The notes under the pieces are model-generated. The model ran no database searches. It was given only the letters and a program-made list of their open reading frames with translations, and was not told the DNA's origin. Of a DNA stretch of 9,681 nt, positions 7,257 to 9,681 are shown in pieces. A program made the translations under genes and the position numbers. The stretch's first letter is position 1. Every line of letters begins with the position of its first letter. This DNA comes from Candidatus Sumerlaeota bacterium (GTDB lineage: Bacteria > Sumerlaeota > Sumerlaeia > JADFCT01): contig JAPLSP010000621.1 of NCBI GenBank assembly GCA_026398575.1, positions 1-9,681 on the forward strand, in the 5' to 3' direction.

Positions 7257-8020
7257 TTGGCGATTTTCTGTCCGATCTCGATCAGTTCGGTGAAGGATTC
7301 CACTTTCAGCGCGGCGCCGCCGATGAGGCCGCCGTCAATGTCGGGCTTGGCCAGCAGTTCGGCGGCGTTTTTCGGGTTCATGCTTCCGCCGTATTGGATG
7401 CGCACGACGTCGGCGATGGCGCGACCGAAGAGTTTGGCGACTTCGTCGCGGATGGCGCTATGCATATCCTGCGCCTGCTCGGGCGTGGCGACCTTGCCCG
7501 TGCCGATGGCCCAAACCGGCTCATAAGCGATGACGGTCTGGCGCATCTGCTCCGGGGTCAGGCCGTCGAGGCTGCCGCGCGTCTGGCCGAGGACGACCTC
7601 CATAGTCCTCTCCGCCTCGCGTTCCGCCAGAGTCTCGCCGACGCAAACAATCGGTTTGATCCCCGCGGCGTGCAGAGCCTTGGCGCGCTTGTTGACGGTC
7701 TTATCGGTCTCGCCGAAATACTGCCGTCGCTCCGAATGGCCGACGATACAATACGCGCAGCCGATTTCCTTGAGGAAGCCGGGAGCGATTTCGCCCGTGA
7801 AGGCGCCCTTCGCCTCCCAATAAACATTCTGCGCGCCGAGCGCGAGCGACGAGCCTTTGATAGCGTCGGCCACGGTTGCCAGGTTCGTGAACGGCGGACA
7901 CAGGACCGCTTCCACCTTTGTCACGCTCCCAATCGTCTTCTTCAAACCGGCAGCCAGCTCAGCGGCCTCCTTCCGGTCGCAGTTCATCTTCCAATTTCCG
8001 GCGATGATAATTTTGCGCAT
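7253..8020 (-). CDS. tpiA: Triose-phosphate isomerase (internal start within the HEPN2 fusion frame)
   Basis: 255 residues from ATG 8020, the standard length for bacterial TPI. It interconverts glyceraldehyde 3-phosphate and dihydroxyacetone phosphate in glycolysis and gluconeogenesis, in the cytoplasm, as a dimer. All active-site parts are present: GNWKMN with Asn9 and Lys11, GHSERR with His95, and the signature AYEPVWAIGTGK with Glu167 followed by flexible loop 6. The phosphate-binding YGGSMNPKN and GGLIGGAAL segments are also present. I prefer this start because relatives begin here (MRKIIIAGNWKMN) and GGAAAGGGA lies 8 bases before it. The frame is nevertheless open upstream through the whole HEPN2 gene with no stop, so a fused product is also possible. 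The stop TGA overlaps the ogt start. Confidence 0.95.
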   Translation of the reverse strand: MRKIIIAGNWKMNCDRKEAAELAAGLKKTIGSVTKVEAVLCPPFTNLATVADAIKGSSLALGAQNVYWEAKGAFTGEIAPGFLKEIGCAYCIVGHSERRQYFGETDKTVNKRAKALHAAGIKPIVCVGETLAEREAERTMEVVLGQTRGSLDGLTPEQMRQTVIAYEPVWAIGTGKVATPEQAQDMHSAIRDEVAKLFGRAIADVVRIQYGGSMNPKNAAELLAKPDIDGGLIGGAALKVESFTELIEIGQKIAK

Positions 8021-8428
8021 TATTGAATCCCTTTCCATATTTTGAGTTCTTGCTTTGATGCCTTGAACAAAATTTTCAGCGTTTGCCAAGATTCTCTTTG
8101 CTTCTGTCTGAGAGGCGACATATTGGTCCTCATAATCAGCTCTTTGCCGTAGCTGGAAAGCTTCGTGTATCCAATGAGAAAACTCCTTGGGAAGCTGATG
8201 CTCCTTCACAAATTCACGATCCAGCAAAGACAACACCCCGGAATGCTTGGATGTGCCTAGATCCTTCAGCAGGAGCATGGACTGAGCGGCGTAAAACATC
8301 GCATAATAAGAGCGATTAAGCGCGGCCTTGTATCTGGCATTTCTTAGGAGAAGATTGGCATCTGCCAACGCTTCATCTGCCTGCTCCAAGCGAGTGACAA
8401 TGAGCGCCTTGCGATCAAGCTCATTCAT
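7253..8428 (-). CDS. HEPN-domain protein 2 read in frame into triose-phosphate isomerase (fusion ORF)
   Basis: The HEPN part is 8428-8021 (136 codons), and residue 137 is the TPI start Met. The full frame gives 391 residues. HEPN motifs shared with copy 1 are SYYAMFYAA (40-48), KHSGVL (61-66), REFV (71-74) and RQRADYE (94-100). These are all-alpha proteins of the MNT-HEPN toxin-antitoxin type, in which the HEPN partner is the likely RNase toxin. The aligned R-x6-H of copy 1 (Arg55, His62) is K-x6-H here, so activity may be lost or changed. The ATG at 8426-8428 overlaps the MNT2 stop as ATGA, with GAGGGG about 9 bases ahead. The longer start at 8488 is rejected because it lies within MNT2. The loss of the HEPN stop is discussed under findings. 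Confidence 0.8.
   Translation of the reverse strand: MNELDRKALIVTRLEQADEALADANLLLRNARYKAALNRSYYAMFYAAQSMLLLKDLGTSKHSGVLSLLDREFVKEHQLPKEFSHWIHEAFQLRQRADYEDQYVASQTEAKRILANAENFVQGIKARTQNMERDSIMRKIIIAGNWKMNCDRKEAAELAAGLKKTIGSVTKVEAVLCPPFTNLATVADAIKGSSLALGAQNVYWEAKGAFTGEIAPGFLKEIGCAYCIVGHSERRQYFGETDKTVNKRAKALHAAGIKPIVCVGETLAEREAERTMEVVLGQTRGSLDGLTPEQMRQTVIAYEPVWAIGTGKVATPEQAQDMHSAIRDEVAKLFGRAIADVVRIQYGGSMNPKNAAELLAKPDIDGGLIGGAALKVESFTELIEIGQKIAK
8028..8036 (-). promoter_or_regulatory. Ribosome binding site of tpiA inside the HEPN2 frame
   Basis: On the minus strand GGAAAGGGA ends 7 bases before the ATG at 8020. This is well placed for an independent TPI start, and it decides in favour of a separate TPI product even though the frame is open upstream. 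Confidence 0.7.
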
Positions 8429-8745
8429 GCCGCTATCCCCTCTCGCAGGATATTCCGCACCAAAGGGCTGCTGGAAATGGGTCCACACTCGAATTGCTCC
8501 CGCGAGTAATGGATCGTTCCTATTACCACTTCATTATCAAATCCTATTTCCCAAGCGATATCGCTGACCAAGCGATGCCGCTGTTCATCATAGTAGTCTA
8601 ATACCACGCAAATATCAAAATCCGAATCACCCTCGTTGTCTCCCCGGGCACGAGAACCAAACGCCCAGACGCGCGCGTCCGGGCATTTTTCCCGTAACCG
8701 TGCGGTGAACTCCTTGAGGATTTCTCTGTCGCGCTCGGAGATCAT
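8425..8745 (-). CDS. MNT-type nucleotidyltransferase 2 (likely antitoxin of HEPN2)
   Basis: 106 residues. A minimal nucleotidyltransferase with the polymerase-beta-like signature AFGSRARGDNEGDSDFDI: Gly30-Ser31, ten residues, then Asp42 and Asp44, the two metal-binding carboxylates. In studied MNT-HEPN systems the MNT partner neutralises the HEPN toxin by adding AMP to it. Whether this pair does the same is inferred. It is 80 percent identical to MNT1 over residues 1-50 (40 of 50 by hand count) but only 20 of 56 over the rest, up to an identical EGIAA end. The start ATG overlaps the HEPN1 stop (ATGA, 8742-8745) with AGGA about 9 bases ahead, and its own stop overlaps the HEPN2 start (8425-8428). 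Confidence 0.92.
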   Translation of the reverse strand: MISERDREILKEFTARLREKCPDARVWAFGSRARGDNEGDSDFDICVVLDYYDEQRHRLVSDIAWEIGFDNEVVIGTIHYSREQFECGPISSSPLVRNILREGIAA

Positions 8746-9158
8746 TGAATCTGTTCCTGCTTGTCTTTTTTCTGAACCATATTCCGCGCCATTTCGATAA
8801 ATTCCCGGGCATGACCGATAGCTTCTTCCGCGTCCTTTTGGGTGGACTCATAAAAGTCTTCATAATCCGCCAACTGGCGCTGAGAAAACAAATCCCGCAG
8901 CCAGACGGCGAACTGGCGGTCTATGATTCCCTGATTCACGAACTCACGATGAAACAGCATCAAAAGGCCGCTATGGCTCTTGGTCTGAAGGTTGCGCGTG
9001 AGCAGTAGAGCGGATGCAGCATAGAACATGGCATAATATGACCGGCTAAGCGCCAGGTCCCGATAGCCTTGCCCAAAGTTGGCTTCCGCTTCTCGTAACG
9101 CTTGGGCTGCCCGCTCCAAGCGATAATTAATAAGCGCCGATTTTGCTTCATGATTCAT
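8742..9158 (-). CDS. HEPN-domain protein 1 (likely toxin of an MNT-HEPN pair)
   Basis: 138 residues, all predicted helical. Motifs: SRSYYAMFYAA (38-48), TKSHSGLL (59-66), HREFV (70-74) and RQLADYE (94-100), the pattern of the PF05168-like HEPN group. Arg55 and His62 form an R-x6-H arrangement, compatible with the R-x4-6-H motif of HEPN RNases. It is the partner of the MNT gene just upstream, whose stop overlaps this ATG (ATGA, 9155-9158). A near-perfect AGGAGGG sits about 9 bases before the start, inside MNT1, so it may be translated strongly. About 53 of 130 aligned residues match HEPN2 by hand count. The gene ends CAA TGA, overlapping the MNT2 start. Some HEPN proteins of this class have non-RNase roles, so toxicity is inferred. 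Confidence 0.9.
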   Translation of the reverse strand: MNHEAKSALINYRLERAAQALREAEANFGQGYRDLALSRSYYAMFYAASALLLTRNLQTKSHSGLLMLFHREFVNQGIIDRQFAVWLRDLFSQRQLADYEDFYESTQKDAEEAIGHAREFIEMARNMVQKKDKQEQIQ

Positions 9159-9475
9159 GCCGCTATTCCCTCCTCGCGGATGGTTTGCACCAGTAGCGTT
9201 TCGGACAGAGGGCTTTCATCGAACTGCTTGCGCGTGAACCAGATGGGAATGATAAAGCGCTCGTAGGGGACCCCTGCATCCCATGCGGCGTCCAAGATTG
9301 CCTGACGATCCTCCGCCTCCATTTTATCGGCGACTACGCATACATCAAAATCCGAAAACTCGTTATTATCGCCTCGCGCGCGAGAGCCAAACGCCCAGAC
9401 ACGCGCATCAGGACATTTCTCGCGCAGTCGCGTCGCGAATTCATCAAGGATTTTTTTGTCGCGTTCGGAAATCAT
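9155..9475 (-). CDS. MNT-type nucleotidyltransferase 1 (likely antitoxin of HEPN1)
   Basis: 106 residues, the same length as MNT2. Signature AFGSRARGDNNEFSDFDV with Gly30-Ser31, Asp42 and Asp44 of the nucleotidyltransferase active site. No obvious third Asp follows in the usual place (YERFIIPIWF), as in MNT2. I chose ATG 9475 over the upstream TTG at 9505 because MNT2 begins at the matching MISERD. There is no good ribosome binding site ahead of it, and the frame-restored antitoxin-like gene ends only 16 bases upstream, so translation may be coupled to that gene. The stop overlaps HEPN1 as ATGA. Confidence 0.92.
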   Translation of the reverse strand: MISERDKKILDEFATRLREKCPDARVWAFGSRARGDNNEFSDFDVCVVADKMEAEDRQAILDAAWDAGVPYERFIIPIWFTRKQFDESPLSETLLVQTIREEGIAA

Positions 9476-9491
9476 TGCGTTTTCAATCAGT

Positions 9492-9679
9492 TTAGCGCTT
9501 GGCAAAAAAGGGCTGTAGCATTTCTTTGTTGCATCTCAGCATATTATTGACCGCGGTTTGAGCGTCCGTCTTATTTTTTTTGCATAGCGGCTTATAAAAT
9601 CCTCGATGTCATCATCAAGATATATTGGGAGATTGAATTTGGCTTTCGCATTATAAAACTTGCCTCGTTCGCCCTTGGA
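9492..9679 (-). pseudogene. Small antitoxin-like protein, frameshifted at an A8 tract (5' end outside window)
   Basis: Reading from the right edge, the frame gives SKGERGKFYNAKAKFNLPIY, then LDDDIEDFISRYAKK, and then leaves frame at eight A residues (9574-9581, T on the plus strand), reaching TGA soon after. Adding one A restores NKTDAQTAVNNMLRCNKEML, then QPFFAKR and TAA at 9492-9494. The restored protein resembles small CopG/ribbon-helix-helix-like antitoxin proteins with a GKFYxxxAKxNxPIYLD core and a VNxxLR end. That match is from memory. It ends 16 bases before MNT1 and leads the chain. It may be a true pseudogene, a slippage-controlled gene or an assembly error in a homopolymer. Confidence 0.65.
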
Positions 9680-9681
9680 AA

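Noticed and set aside
7247..8026. 259-codon plus-strand frame opposite tpiA
   Set aside because: It is antisense to a textbook TPI with all catalytic motifs and has no support of its own.
8426..8488. Upstream start at 8488 for the HEPN2-TPI frame
   Set aside because: It lies within MNT2 and adds 20 residues absent from HEPN1. The ATG at 8428 has an SD and the conserved ATGA overlap.
1..9681. tRNA, rRNA or other known RNA genes
   Set aside because: I looked for cloverleaf-like and conserved rRNA stretches in the non-coding parts on both strands and saw none.

Overview
The window looks like chromosomal DNA from an environmental, fairly GC-rich bacterium. A secreted-type Gfo/Idh/MocA oxidoreductase, an apiosidase-like (DUF4038-type) glycosidase remnant and a very large uncharacterised protein suggest the Planctomycetes/Verrucomicrobia group or a candidate phylum with similar gene content. 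This assignment is an inference from gene content only.

Left half (+ strand). A very large open frame enters from the left edge and ends at 3703. Its last base is shared with the start of a decayed, 5'-truncated glycosidase remnant (3703-4359), which carries a TGA exactly where the family has a tryptophan. Next comes a 240-base element (4391-4630) of four 36-base stem-loops, arranged as two direct and two inverted copies at a 67-69 base period. Their stems change in a compensating way while the loop stays constant. A Gfo/Idh/MocA oxidoreductase follows (4819-6063) and converges with the minus-strand genes.

Right half (- strand, read right to left). A compact gene chain runs from the right edge: a frameshifted small antitoxin-like gene (9679-9492), MNT nucleotidyltransferase 1, HEPN protein 1, MNT 2, HEPN 2, triose-phosphate isomerase (tpiA), the DNA repair methyltransferase ogt, and a hypothetical gene. 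MNT1/HEPN1, HEPN1/MNT2, MNT2/HEPN2 and tpiA/ogt each share a 4-base ATGA stop/start overlap. HEPN2 has no stop codon and reads in frame into tpiA, while tpiA keeps its own strong ribosome binding site and ATG.

Main point of interest. Two diverged copies of an MNT-HEPN toxin-antitoxin module lie directly upstream of a glycolytic gene, and the second HEPN is fused to it. Comparing the two HEPN 3' ends suggests the fusion arose by a net frameshift that read past a TAATG junction. The chain also carries an A8 tract that breaks the leading antitoxin-like gene. Either this locus is degenerating, or toxin, antitoxin and a core metabolic enzyme have become linked at the level of translation.
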